A stretch of 64,000 nt of DNA, from positions 1 through 64,000 of the forward strand of contig JANBPK010000807.1 of the NCBI GenBank assembly GCA_027579435.1. Reading direction: 5' to 3'. A program made the position numbers and the translations under genes. Origin of the DNA: Candolleomyces eurysporus (Eukaryota > Basidiomycota > Agaricomycetes > Agaricales > Psathyrellaceae). Below the pieces are notes generated by a model. That model did not search any database, had not been told where the DNA came from, and was given only the letters and a program-made list of their open reading frames with translations. This document shows positions 1 to 11,130 of the stretch, in pieces (position 1 is the stretch's first letter; each line of letters begins with the position of its first letter).

Positions 1-914
1 GCGGGAAGATAGCCCTGGCGGGAAGAAAGATTCGAGGTGGGACAAGCGGGAGGAAGAGGAGGAGGAAGGGGAAGAGGATCGAACTTTGTTGGAGGAAGAG
101 GTAAGGGAAGAAGGGGCGGGGGAAGAGGGGGTGGGTTCAATACGACACGATATACCCTCGATGATGGTCTCGACGACGAAGCGGAGCTTGAAGGTCTCTT
201 CGACTCAACAGCATCTCGACTCGGCAACGGTGGAGATTGAGCTCGAGTTGGAGATACTTGAGAGCCTTTTTCAGCTGGTGGAGTCGACACCGGCCTCTGA
301 GTCCGTCTCGGAGAAGAGCTTGGAAGCGACTGAGATTGGGCTGACGACATCGGAGTTGTGCCTGTCGAAAGACGTGGTGGAACCTGCAACCAGTCCGGTT
401 GTGGGTCGCGGAGGTAGCCTCCTCCTCCTCCTCCTCCCTGCCCTACTCCGTTCCTGGGAACACTTTTACTCCTCACACTCAAAGCCCCAAACTCTCCAAC
501 ACCCCCAGCGTCCTGTTCCCTATTCTGTTCCCTATCCCGGCGACCAACTCGTGTCAAGGATGCCGTAGCGCTAACAGGCACTGGGGGACCGGCAGGCAGT
601 GTGGTTCTAGGGCTCGAAGGCCCACCCACACCGCCACTGGTGTCCTCACACTGGGTATGCCCGCGCTGTGGTAGGAAGAGATCACCTTGGTCACTCCAAA
701 GTCGTAACAACCGACCGTGGATATCGTAGTATTCAACCGTCACCCCTTTTCTTCCTCCCTCAGCTCCGTTTTTGTCCCCATCTTGTCCTCCCCAGACTCC
801 GGTTTCTTGGGGCGCGGCAGTCGTGGAATGTCGGTGTCGCCGGCGTTTGGAACTCAGGACAGGATACGTGGATGGCCCCGGGAAGTGTTCAGTCGTGATG
901 GGAGAGGACGGCAT
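1..914 (-). CDS. Pro/Ser-rich protein, C-terminus cut by window edge
   Basis: An uninterrupted reading frame runs on the minus strand from an ATG at 914 to the left edge (about 304 residues, no stop reached). The start is the first in-frame ATG below a TATA-like sequence. The N-terminal third is mixed and polar, followed by Gly-, Ser- and Pro-rich stretches: a Gly run near residue 165, then a long SSSP/PPPLPPP segment towards the edge. No catalytic domain is recognised. Such composition suggests a disordered scaffold or RNA/protein-interaction region, but that is inference. The opposite strand carries a Gly/Arg-rich frame over 13-240, which is the mirror of the Pro codons here and is probably not real. 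The rest of the gene lies outside the window. Confidence 0.6.
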   Translation of the reverse strand, partial: MPSSPITTEHFPGPSTYPVLSSKRRRHRHSTTAAPQETGVWGGQDGDKNGAEGGRKGVTVEYYDIHGRLLRLWSDQGDLFLPQRGHTQCEDTSGGVGGPSSPRTTLPAGPPVPVSATASLTRVGRRDREQNREQDAGGVGEFGALSVRSKSVPRNGVGQGGGGGGGYLRDPQPDWLQVPPRLSTGTTPMSSAQSQSLPSSSPRRTQRPVSTPPAEKGSQVSPTRAQSPPLPSRDAVESKRPSSSASSSRPSSRVYRVVLNPPPLPPPLLPLPLPPTKFDPLPLPPPLPPACPTSNLSSRQGYLP

Positions 915-1035
915 CCTGCTGATGCCCTTTGGTTTCCACCACCAGTGGTGAAAAGGTCGAGCGGAGGGGTGGGGAGTAGAGTGGTGGAGAGTGGAGCGGG
1001 GTGGAAGCACGTAAAGAATACGAAGACTGAATTGA

Positions 1036-1043
1036 TTTATATA
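1036..1043 (-). promoter_or_regulatory. TATA-like box of the left-edge gene
   Basis: TATATAAA on the minus strand, about 122 bp upstream of the ATG at 914. It is placed suitably for a core promoter of that gene. Assigned on sequence and position only. Confidence 0.4.
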
Positions 1044-1582
1044 ACAGCTGTCATGAGTCTCATTTGCCAATTATGTGGGCGCTGTGTCCAAGCTGTATTT
1101 AGTCAAGCTGCGCCTCGTGTCTGTGTCTGTTGTTGATACAGATTGCTATTCATCACCGTCATGCCACGCCTTCTGTTCTGCCTGGTGTTAAGGCGTGCTG
1201 TACAGGGACTAGACCATGCATCTAGGGTTCATAGCGTTCCAATTCGTAAGGGATTGTCGTTCCAGGGCAACTAATTCATGCGCACCTTATGAAAATTTGT
1301 CACCATGAAACTCTAAGGGTGCAACCAGAGCCCTGGTCGACCAGACCGTCTGGACAACCTCTGCCCCCCAATGCCCACGCGGCTTTTGTTCTTCCTCTCC
1401 CCCGTTGATAGGATGTGCTGAAGCGTAAGAGCGAAGGTCAAGGCGTTGACACAGTAACTCGGTCGTCATGTTGAGAAGTTGCGCTTACAAGAACGAACCA
1501 GAGAAAGGAGGAGAACAAGGGTCGTCCCGGTCCGACGCAGGTCGCGGGCTCAATGAGGGCAGCCATGACTCATCCCCGTAAG
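1044..1582. other. Intergenic, no gene seen
   Basis: Between the TATA-like box of the left-edge gene and the tRNA gene. Short open frames only, none with coding-like composition. Confidence 0.5.
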
Positions 1583-1664
1583 GGCGCTATAGCCAAGTGG
1601 TTACGGCGACAGATTAGAAATCTGTTCCTCTTTGAGGGCGCAGGTTCGAGTCCTGCTGGCGTCG
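1583..1664 (+). tRNA. tRNA-Ser (anticodon AGA)
   Basis: A complete 82-nt type II tRNA without an intron. The acceptor stem pairs 1583-1589 with 1657-1663 (two G-U pairs) and the discriminator is G1664. The D stem is GCC/GGC (1592-1594, 1605-1607). The anticodon stem ACAGA/TCTGT (1609-1613, 1621-1625) encloses a 7-nt loop with anticodon AGA at 1616-1618. A long variable arm (TCCTC TTT GAGGG) is typical of serine tRNAs. The T arm is GCAGG TTCGAGT CCTGC (1640-1656). TGG in the D loop and GGTTCGAGTCC form the internal A and B box promoters. After wobble modification of A34 it would read the UCN box. The 3' CCA is not encoded, as expected in eukaryotes. Confidence 0.95.
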
Positions 1665-1671
1665 CGTTGTG

Positions 1672-1683
1672 TTTTTTTTTTTT
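1672..1683 (+). terminator. Pol III poly-T terminator of tRNA-Ser
   Basis: Twelve consecutive T residues beginning 8 nt after the tRNA. A T run of this length is a strong RNA polymerase III terminator. Confidence 0.9.
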
Positions 1684-2497
1684 CTTATTTTCTGACTCAT
1701 GTGTTCTCCACTGCTTGGAAGTCAAATATTCGCACAATCGTCAAACGTTCCTGAAATTTTGATTCCGATAAATACAACGATTACATCCGCTTCAGCAGCA
1801 TTGGATCGACCTGCGCTGCTCAGGTTCCACTAGGGGCATTGTAGACTATATGCTCCGACTTAAATGATAAGTTCTTTTGAAACTTTCGCCTGGAAATATT
1901 CCGGCATCTGTGCCGGAGGCTTATTAATTTGATCCAAAATTTTTGATGAGGAGATTTTGTTTGTTTTAGATCCTCGACATGAACAGGATACATATTAGTA
2001 CAAAGACGCCGAGATGAGCCGACGCTCATATTGAGAACATTGAGAAAAGCTCCGCGGTGTGACCGCACCAATTTCAATAAATCCTGATCACCTCTATATG
2101 CAACATTAGATACAAGGGATCATCTTTCAAGACTTCGGTTGAATGCATGCAGCTCCGTACAAATATAAAGGAAGTAAGGCAGGAAACAGGCTGTGTTCAA
2201 TCAGAATTCTGTCATTCGTGAAGCTCAGCGGCAGCAAAATTGGCAACGGCCGATGATGAGTGGGCTTAGACTTCACCGGTTCGGGACTGAGTACACTTCG
2301 TGAGTTGAACGTCGATAGGCCAATCTTGATAACTTTTTGGTCAACGGCATACGGGCGAGTTCAATTTGAACCAATAGTGGTGGTGGGTCGCCACTGCCTG
2401 ACGGAGCCTGTCTCGGTGGCGGGATTGATCGACAAGAAGTCGGCAAGAAGGGAGCAATGGTGGTGAATGTCCAAGAGGGTCCAAGAAATGACGAAGG
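1684..2497. other. Intergenic, no gene seen
   Basis: Frames are short and have no coding character. No repeat shared with the rest of the window was noticed. Confidence 0.4.
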
Positions 2498-3713
2498 CTA
2501 ACACTTGCTGATCATGGCCAATGCCTCGGAGAGAAACAAGATAGTGGTCGGAGTGGCTAGAGCCATGATCAGCACAACGTAAGCGACGGGTCTAAAAGAG
2601 AGGAAGGCTCACCCAGTTCAAACACGAATGCACCTGTCAAGGTTAAAGGTTTCCGTCCCTTCTCTTCCAAACTTCGGCCCACCCGTCCCATACCAATCCT
2701 GATTCTTTGCAGAGAACACTATAAGGGTCCGGATAGCCGTGCCACCCTCCTCGAAGCCCAGAACTTGAATATGCCTTTCGGTCTTCCCGAAATCGTTTGT
2801 GTAAGGTGTCCTGAAGACCGACGCGTGAGTGGAAGGAGACTTAAAAGGGACCCACTCACATAGCAACCCACTTGCAGACACCAGCACGCTCCTTCACGGT
2901 CAGACCGTCGATAGCGTCTTGAATCCACTTCATGGGCCCAGTGGGCTGTCTCCTGAGCTCTCGAGCGATAAGCCGGTTCCTGGCAAATAAAATGAATCGT
3001 GTGGGGCACATGAGTGTTTCCTAGAGCTCGTAGAGGAAAGGGTGGTGGTCGTGGTGGTCCCTGTGATGGCTTTGATCAAAGTCTCTCGCGGTTAAAAACA
3101 TCGGGGCTTGTTTGTTCTCGTTGTCGTACAGCTGCAAGGACGGGAGTCTCAACACACCATGTAACGTCTGAGCAAAGAACAAATTAAGCTTGGAGGAGTT
3201 GAGAGAAATAACAGGCAGATAGGTCCATATGGGCGCCGATCCATCATAGCCGACACGAGGATTTTTATTAAAATCCAAGAAATAACAGTACGGCTTTCTT
3301 CTTTTGTAAGGCATGTCAGCGCTTTCCAAACTGAACCAAGGTAATCGCACGTATTCGAGATGCTGGAACCAGGAGAATTGCTGCAATAATCCGAGCAACG
3401 ACCCTTGCGAATGGTTGACGTCACGCGTTCGGATTGATAGAATGGATTTGATCGCTTCTTGTTCTTGGTCTTGAAGTATATTGATGCTGCGACGCGCACG
3501 CCACATTCGAACCATACAGCAATTCCCCGCCAGATGCTATGCTCTTCAAGGATTTCTCCGAAGATTCTCTGTGAACATACGTAGAGTGAAAATAAGCACA
3601 GCCCGCCACACTTTCCTCGAATGGCATATAGACACCCTTCACGCACACTTGATTTACCCCAAGCTGTACGTGAGCCTCCCCGAAGCCCAATTTGCGATGT
3701 CTAGGGTCATAGA
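2498..3713 (-). CDS. 3' part of an unrecognised multi-exon gene
   Basis: Several minus-strand segments read as protein and join across good GT...AG introns with matching phase. From the 3' end: exon 2498-2591 (ends in a hydrophobic, probably membrane-spanning stretch then stop), intron 2592-2633, exon 2634-2810, intron 2811-2859, exon 2860-3020. Further upstream, coding-like segments cover about 3100-3380 and 3430-3713, with likely introns near 3377-3420 and 3551-3593. I did not resolve the junction just above 3020 or the true start. No domain was recognised. The hydrophobic C-terminus and those of neighbouring segments suggest a membrane protein. It may continue into the coding-like stretches up to about 6.3 kb. 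It could also be a decayed gene, since not every junction could be closed. Confidence 0.4.
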
Positions 3714-3939
3714 CTAAGGCTCTGTATTCCAGTCATCCTCATTCTAGGGTGTTGAAGGCCTTAGCTGGGTTGCGTCCACTTGCTAATTGCTTGAGCATGA
3801 ATTGCAGGAATTCCAGTTGTACGTCTCCAGTTAGAGCTTTCGATCATTTCTGGACGGAGTCCGACCCAGGTTAGCGACTTTGGCAAAGAAAACGTAGAGT
3901 CACATCCAACCCAAATTTTCGTGGCCATTAATTAGTTGG

Positions 3940-6270
3940 ACATGAGCAGAGCACCGATTCCTTCCGGCGATGCGAGCTAGGGATCGAGAACAAGGTAGAA
4001 CCTTTCCAGTGCAACTCGTGATAGATATCAGGATGGTTCTTGTCCTCTTTGATCGGGCAGAGAAGGACGTTGGCCAGTTGGGCTGACCGCACAGACGTGT
4101 ATCGGCATGATAGAGGTAATTTCGATCTAAAGAGAGTATAAAGCTAGACAGCCGGAGCGGATAAAAGCTGCGAATTTGCTGCACATCCCGATGAAAAATG
4201 TCATGAGCGTAACAGGGTGCTGTTAACTGGGATGCTCGAATTGCTTGCACGCGATTTCGTGGTCTTCGAGAAGATCCACAGCGAGACTAAATGTGCCGGC
4301 CTTCCAAAGGCTGTGTTATGCGTGACACGACCTGAGATAGAGGGGACACAATCAAGCCAGATTGAGCGAGATCAAGAAACGGCGGACGTCGGCGAGAGCG
4401 GAGTGGGCAAGGCTGACTGCTCTCAGGCGCTGGATAGTAGGCATAGTCGAATACTCCGGGAAGAGGCCCCGCCAAGACAGCACATGAGGCGAGAACAATG
4501 AAGAAGACCCAATGTTTGCAAATGAGGATGAGGAGCTGGAGAAAACCCAGCCTGCACGCTGGGATGATAACGTCAGTCATGCCGCATGAAGAAGTGGCAT
4601 GGAGGAGGGAGGCCGATGCGCGTTCCCTCCGCAACCGAAGTAGCAGTAATCGAGGACCACCGTAACCGATGTATATAGGTGGAATAGTGCCCATCCTTTC
4701 TTCGACACTCAGAAGCAAGTCGAAGTGGTGAACGCGCAATGAAGGGAAGGCAAATGGAGATCGAAGACGAGTAGCAAAACCATCCCACAACCGGAATCGA
4801 CGGCTTTTGACTCGAGATACTGAGCGCAGTCTTCCAGTGCTTCAACAATCTGCCAAGAAATAGACTCGGCTAGGAGACCGGAGGTTAGTATTGTGCGTCT
4901 CGATTTGACCACGTAGCTGAACCTAGGCCCAGGTTTTCTGTGACATATTAGTCTGGTGACAATTGAGTACATAAATGGCAATAACGAACCATGGTGAGCG
5001 AGATTCTACCCAGCGCTGATGAAAGCGATGTTTGCGTCGTCGTAGATCAACCCGCAATGTTGCCCGTGGCCGCTGAGCATGGGTTTCGTAGCGAACCGAA
5101 TCGGAGAGTTGGCATAGTGGTGCGTGCCTCTGAACATGACGGGAAGTCGAGAATGTAGAGCTGATCTTCATTGCTGTGGCCATGGACGGGTAAACGGCTT
5201 CAACACCAAGCCGCCGCTCCCTCCCGTAACCTTCCGCGCTTCCTTCGATCATAGTCCGAGCCGTAATAGACCTGCCTCATCTGCAACTCGACCCTAGCCA
5301 TGTTCCTGATGCTCTCTGAGGCGCAATATGCCCGACATTCGTTACCTGTCCTGTCTGAAGAAACGCTCGCAGAGTTAGCAGATGCGATACAAGAGTAATT
5401 CAACCAGACATGCACACCTTGTCCATTCTAGATAGAAGCCGCCAGGATTCTGCTGCAGCGACGGGAGGTTTTAAGACATGCAGGAAGAGGTTACGAGGCC
5501 ACAGATGTGCAGTAGGGGCTTGTGCCCTTGAGGAAGTCAAGGCAAGATAGCTTTCCTTGTGTCACCACTTGGAGTCCCAGGAGAATCTTGCTGTGAGTAG
5601 CAAAACCCTGGTTGAGAAGCGGGGGACTCACAGCAGGAAGGCCACCATATCATAAGACAGCAAGTCAAACGATGGCAATCGGAAGCGCTGTCATTTCGCA
5701 ACCGGTACAAAACGATGCCTCAGCTGGATCGAACAAACGTCGCCAACCCTCATTCTGGAAAAGACAGAAAGAATTTGTCAGTTGTCACCAGATTTATATT
5801 TGTGGATGAATACGTACCAAGACCTCATCTTTGTCGATGATAGCAATCATCCTAGCAGATGGAAGACTTTCTCTACGAGCCCTCCCCAATGTCTCCAGTA
5901 ATCCAAATGTATCCACCGCTATATACATATTGCTGCACTCTCCGTTGACTGTCAAAAGAATGATATGGGCCATTTTCGAGAGGCACAGTCGTATTCTCAT
6001 CGGGACTGATGCGGCAGAAATGGTGAGAAGCAAAATTCTTTTGCTTTCATAGTTTAACTCACCGAATCATGAGGATGCAACACCTCCAATATTGGCATAG
6101 CGGCGCATGGAAGTTACGTGGCTGTCCCATTCTGGGTTCAACGGACATGGCGTGGGGCAAGAGGCGCGGACCGAACAAGGTCGGCAGTCTTGTTGAGAAG
6201 TCCATTTACAAGGCGGTCATCATTAAGTTTGTTGAAATGGCACGCAGTATCAGGGAGACCGGCAGGTGGC
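3940..6270 (-). other. Coding-like fragments, possible membrane protein gene(s)
   Basis: The minus strand holds protein-like stretches separated by stops: about 3940-4127, 4350-4700 (a long hydrophobic segment reading LQLLILICKHWVFFIVLASC), 4790-4920, 5020-5130, 5820-6033 and 6165-6250. The pair at 6165-6250 (NKLNDDRLVNGLLNKTADLV) and 5820-6033 (MYIAVDTFGLLETLGRARRE) faintly recalls the order of motifs in basidiomycete seven-helix proteins of the DUF6534 type, but the match is weak. I could not build a continuous gene. It is either one intron-rich membrane protein, continuous with the segments below 3.7 kb, or the remains of two. Confidence 0.25.
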
Positions 6271-6580
6271 AAAAATGCTAGAAAAGGCACGGTGCATGAG
6301 TCGCTATCTTACCCGGATACGCCAAGGCTCGAGGAGCGATGCGAGGTGGGGATGACAAGAACAATGAGGTAACAGACGCACTGACCGCGATTGACGAAGG
6401 TCTGGACATAGGTCTTGTCCCGACCGTTCCGAGATAGAGCATATGTAGGAGGGGTGGCTGGAAAAGGACGGTGCAGTTCTATTGCCTTGGTTTCAAGGGC
6501 AAGAGGTGGTTCCTCTCGGGTTGCTTGGGTTCGAACATTGCTGTTTCGGTCGGGATTTCAGGCTCAGCCTGCACGGAGGT

Positions 6581-6615
6581 CACGAGAAATCGCGCCCTAG
6601 TGCCAATTTCTCGTG
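6581..6615 (+). repeat. 35-nt hairpin repeat, copy 1
   Basis: Perfect 10-bp inverted repeat CACGAGAAAT / ATTTCTCGTG around a 15-nt loop. Two other copies of exactly the same 35-nt length lie at 24441-24475 and 62030-62064. It sits in sequence where I see no gene. Confidence 0.6.
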
Positions 6616-7104
6616 CCAGCGTGTCTTTGAAATCAGAAAAATTTTCTAAGCAAACTTTGACCTGACCCTCGTCTATGCTTCGTCCCAAGCCAGGCCTTTT
6701 TCTCTCATCACTGCATCCGCTTCGGCGTTAAATTGAGTGGGAACATGTGTCGTATAGGAAGCAAGAATCACGCCCTGGACAACAGTGACTTCGACGTAGT
6801 GGGAGTCAAGGGTAAGTTCAGGCCCTTTCAACTATTTCCGTGGCATACAGTTCGACTCACATATGTATGGAATGGATGACTGGGTCCAGTACCACCAGAT
6901 CATGTCCAATCGTCCAGTGGTCCGACTTTGTTACGCACGACGTCGGATGAAACGCGACCGTAGCAGGAGAGGACGACGATGCTGGGTTCACGCCCCGCCC
7001 CTACGGATCTTGCCTATTGCAACAGAAAATACAGAGCAACTATTTTAGCCAACAGCAACGTTTAATGGCTGACGATTGCGGACATCCAAGTGATCAGGCG
7101 TTAG

Positions 7105-7815
7105 CTCTTTGTCCTCCCAGCGGCATACACCTTCCATGACCCTTCGGTAAGCCCTAAGGGATTTTGGTGACACACCTGTAGGTCATTCCAATGTATGTCG
7201 ACTATTTCACTCGTAATTCTCACTTGCACGCAGAATCCTACGATCGCCTTGAACAACATATATCTGATCAACTGTCGGAAATATCCAGTTGTATGAGTTA
7301 CATCAAAGATCTGGTGGCCTATCTTCCTTCGAATACAGGTCCGGCAAGGCCATTAGTCTCAGTAAGAAGCGCAAAGTACGAGAAGAGCACGATCAATGGG
7401 CAAGCTCCTTTCGTTTCTTCACCTCCTATATCAGTATTCTCACAGCGATCAGTTGTTGAACCGTTCTCCAAACCCGTATCTAGATCGATCTTCATCATTC
7501 GCTCGAAACCGCTCCCCGTTTCGGAGGGAGATGACGAGCTAAGAAAAACTCGATCCACGGCCGAATGGAGCCTCCAGTTGAGACTCAGCAGGCTCACTCG
7601 AAGCTTAAGGTGCACTGTGGGTACCTCGTCATTGTAAACAAATAAATATGTCAGCGTTGGCTCACGTTGTACTGTCGACGATTAGAAAACGTGTCAGAAC
7701 TACCTGATATTCGTGATCGCATCCCTGTGCTGCAGAAGGTTGGGGGACGGAGCGGAAGCTAACGATGTCTGGTCATGAATTGGACTTGGCAGTAGGTTCA
7801 AACATGACGTGTGAC
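7105..7815 (+). pseudogene. Decayed copy of the GLPRNAY-type family gene
   Basis: This stretch aligns in order with the intact gene at 14700-16313. Shared blocks are the CCCAGCGGCATAC segment near 7117, the coiled-coil exon (DQLS...SCMSYIKDLVAYLPSNTG at about 7266-7340), the LPVSEGDDE block near 7520, and CTGTCGACGATTAG followed by the RDRIPVLQK block near 7720-7735. It has lost the central region, carries stops and frame changes, and its third intron has lost the AG acceptor (CTTAG in the intact gene, GTTGG here). It ends before the conserved C-terminal part. It is a truncated, non-functional duplicate whose nucleotide divergence points to an old event. Confidence 0.75.
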
Positions 7816-8369
7816 ATCTCGGCTGCTTATCAGAGCCAACTGTCATGGTGATCGGTTCCCTGGGGCTACGGTGGTACTGGGTCCGAACCAGCCAGAGCAG
7901 TAAGAGATTATGCTTCGGAATACCACAAGGAGGAATTCGCATTTTACAGTCAAATTCGTGACCATCTCCACGTAATGTTTGCTATATCGAATGACGAGAA
8001 TATCGAGGACAGCCAGTATCTTGCAGACCTTACCTGGCAGGGCCACTCGCGGATCGCCAAGAGTTGCCAGATCCTGAGCTACCAACTGCATATTTTAGTA
8101 CTTTCTTATTCCATAAATGTGCCTTTTCTGATCGAATTTTGGTCGACATATGACAGCTTCTCCCCCGATTTACATAAGGGGACCTTACTTTGACGCACCC
8201 TTCCTTGGCCTTCTCCCACTTTCCCTCTTCCACGCATCTACAAAAAAGCTATATCAACCGTACACACTTTGCAATATATCCATCACCTATTACGCATCCA
8301 GAAACACAAGATTCCCGACTTCAACCTCCTAATTTCAAGACTCTGCCGACGTCAACTGTATTCTTCAGT

Positions 8370-10075
8370 ATGGACTATAACTGCGGACGTATTCCAGCAG
8401 AAGTGTTGGTCAACATTATTCTTCAACTTCTCCACCCCGGACACCGCAAGCATCGGACCTCAATGATCTTGGAGATACGTACCACCCTTGCACTCCTCCT
8501 GACGTGCAAACGCTGGAGAGAGGTGGGACTCTTCATGAGGGAGGTGAATGCTGGACTCCTCTGTATCGAGCGTCAACCGTTAGACTTTGTTGATCAGTGC
8601 CTCCGCCTCTCCGGCACTTATCCTATCTCCATCATCGCAGACGCTGAAAAATGCACACTGAAGCCAGAAGACTTGAAGGCGAATTGGCAGAGGGTCATCC
8701 AAGAGCTCAACCGCTGCGATCATTTCTTCGTCCGCTTGCACCATACCCGATCCTTGGACATTGAGAATTTGCAGACAGCGCTACAAAATGGAGCCCCCAA
8801 CCTCTTAAACTTCACCCTCTTCGACGACTTCGATACCCTTCTCATCAACGACATGAATCCTACAACCCGGCCGTTCCAAAACTCACCCAGGCTGCAGTCA
8901 ATACATTTGTACGGACGTATCGCTCTTGATTGCCGCCTCTACCCATTCACCGGTCCCCTCCCTCTAACCAAGATTGTAATTAACCGTGGACCGGAGTCTT
9001 TCCAAGCAAGAGGACGGGAACAGCTTCTCGAAATGGGACAGCTCACCTCACAATGCTGGATGAAACGTTTGCGAATGTCCTCCGCAACACTTCGGTCGCT
9101 CGCACTGATTGGAGTCCAGCACAAGAACGTTTCTTTGAAGCTCAGGCTTGTCAATTTCCCAGTACTCGAGTCCCTCAGGGTTGGTGGAGAGCTAGACGAT
9201 GTTGCTCAACTGCTCGAGAGAATGACGATTCCCAACGCATGCCACTTTTCAGCTATCACCACACTCTGCAATCTTTTGCAAATGGGAGTGGCCCATCACC
9301 TCAAGCAGTGGAAATAATTCGATCCAAGATGCCTATTCTCCAACTCAAATCTGTATCGATGAAGCTGGGATGGGAGTTCCACATTCAGGGAGAGGATGAA
9401 ACCGGCGTCGTATTCGAAGCAAGCATCTCGGCCTTTGACATTATCCAGGGAAATTCCCAGAATATCTTCCGCCACGAATACCCGTCTTGGTTGGGAAAGG
9501 TGATTAGCGAGTTGGCAAATACTCGGGTCTGGGATTTGGCCGTCGCCACAGCCAGTATCGTCAAGATTCATCTAAGCGTTGATTGGCTCGTCGGAGGAGA
9601 CCTTCCGTCCAGCGTTTATTACGCCATGCAGGAGCTTCTTCAGCATCTCCAACAGGCAAAGGAGCTACACATTGCCGGATTCCCGCCCCCTCTCTACACG
9701 CTACTTGTCCAACATCTTCACACTGACGACAACGAGATCCGGTATCCACTCCCATGGGCTACAACTATCAAGCTTGTAGGAAGTGCATTCCTCCCTCATG
9801 TTGAGATAGTGGAGGACAGAGACAGGCTTTGGGATTATTTGCTGTATCGGCAGTCTAACACCTTCCTCCACTCTATCGAGAAGGTAGTGGTTTTGAATGA
9901 TGGCCTTCTCAAGGCCAACATATTGCAGGTCATGCAAAACTTCCAGCCAACACTAATTCACCTGCTCAACCCCGCTACGTCGGCTTTGCACTGTACGGTG
10001 ACTTGTGAGGAGGGGACGGAAGATGACGGACAGTGGGTATGGGATCGAGAAGAGCGAATGGACCATCGACAGTAG
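8370..10075 (+). pseudogene. F-box-like protein A1, frameshifted copy
   Basis: Paralogue of the gene at 36480-38317, alignable along its whole length. The N-terminal F-box-like part begins at RIPAEVLVNIILQLLHPGHR, followed by a Leu-rich region and the C-terminal WVWDREERMD motif. Two lesions separate it from that copy. A one-base deletion at about 9312-9326 moves the frame from phase 3 to phase 2, with TAA directly after AVAHHLKQWK. A TGG-to-TAG change at 10073-10075 removes the last residues (WHI... in the other copy). The ATG at 8370 is the first in-frame Met. By analogy with its paralogues, a short first exon may originally have joined at 8369, but I could not find one. F-box proteins usually recruit substrates to SCF ubiquitin ligases; here the function is probably lost. 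Confidence 0.75.
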
Positions 10076-10239
10076 CACATTCCTATCAGCTTCTTGCAGG
10101 TATGAAGGAGATTGGAATGCTTTACTGATACATTCCTGTAACATGTTGACACGACTCGTCTCATTCCCCGTTAAAAAGACTCGGTCACCCTTTCTTGTCG
10201 CTCTTCTTAGTGTGACTCCTCAGTTGTGAGAAAGATCAG

Positions 10240-10640
10240 GACATCATGGTGTTCCAATGGGGTCGGTGGTTTTTCAATGCATCCAAAATATGCTATTCAG
10301 CATGAAAGATATCGTCTCCTGGCATGGGGATTGCTACACCTTCGAACAGTTGGCCCCGACGCTTTTCCGCCCGGGTCTTCCGCTAATCAGTCCCTTTCCC
10401 CGTCCTATCAGATCCGATATTTTTGGCCCGTCTTCGAAAAGGAGGGAAATTTTCCAGCTGTTTTATCGCGTCTTGGGGACACCCACCACTCTAGGCTCAC
10501 GCCTTTTTCTTTCCATCGACGACAACGGACAAGACAGCACTGGGCGATAGGAAGAGGTGTGGATGAATCTAGTTATGCCTGAAGCTTGAGCTATGTATGG
10601 AGAATTGGATGGGAATGGTGGTTCCAGCGCGCGCACTTGC
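10240..10640 (+). pseudogene. F-box-like B', C-terminal fragment (inverted)
   Basis: Reads like the last ~150 residues of gene B (38375-40511): FSMKDIVSWHGDCYTFEQL matches CSMKCIVSWRLDCDTFQRV, and FLSIDDNGQDSTG matches FISVDDNGRDCSG. After 10550 the similarity continues through in-frame stops to LVMPEA-like codons near 10590. This piece is on the plus strand, whereas the N-terminal fragment of the same gene copy (11131-11920) is on the minus strand, so the fragment has been inverted. The central half of the gene is missing. Confidence 0.7.
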
Positions 10641-11130
10641 GTAGATTGTTGGGCCGAATGCTCAGATCAAGCTGTGCGTATAAGCGCCCACGTGAGACAG
10701 TTATTAACTCGATGGAGAGTCATTGTCGCCAAAGCGGATTGCATTTCTCGGGGTAAGATCTTGAGCCTAGCAAGATCCAACACCACACCTGAGACCTTTG
10801 TATCTTTCTCCCGCAGAAGACCAAGAGAGAATTCGAAAGTTCTCAGCAATGAGTCCAATTAGCAAGCGATAAGGCATGGCGACACTTGAAGCAGGAAGGG
10901 CAAGAAGTGCATGACACACAGAGAATACAAAGTGATCTGGATCTTACGAAGATATTCGATCAAGTTGACTGGACCGCTTGTGGAATGAAGATGGATCCGC
11001 GACGTAACGTTGCAGCCGAGCTTGATGGAGGACAGGAATGCTCCTCAATGAGAAGATGTGCTCCGAGCCGGATTGTTGATAGCGCAACTCCATCCCATAG
11101 CTGTTAATAATAGTGCGTAGTCGGGCTGTA

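Noticed and set aside
37..240. Plus-strand Gly/Arg-rich frame resembling an RGG RNA-binding tail
   Set aside because: It starts at GTG, is short, and is the exact mirror of Pro/Ser codons in a much longer minus-strand frame with a promoter-like box.
1553..1762. Plus-strand 69-codon frame
   Set aside because: It spans the tRNA-Ser gene and its poly-T terminator.
5794..6250. Firm call of a DUF6534-type seven-helix gene
   Set aside because: Only two weak motif resemblances and no complete helix set or splice closure; kept as a low-confidence region.
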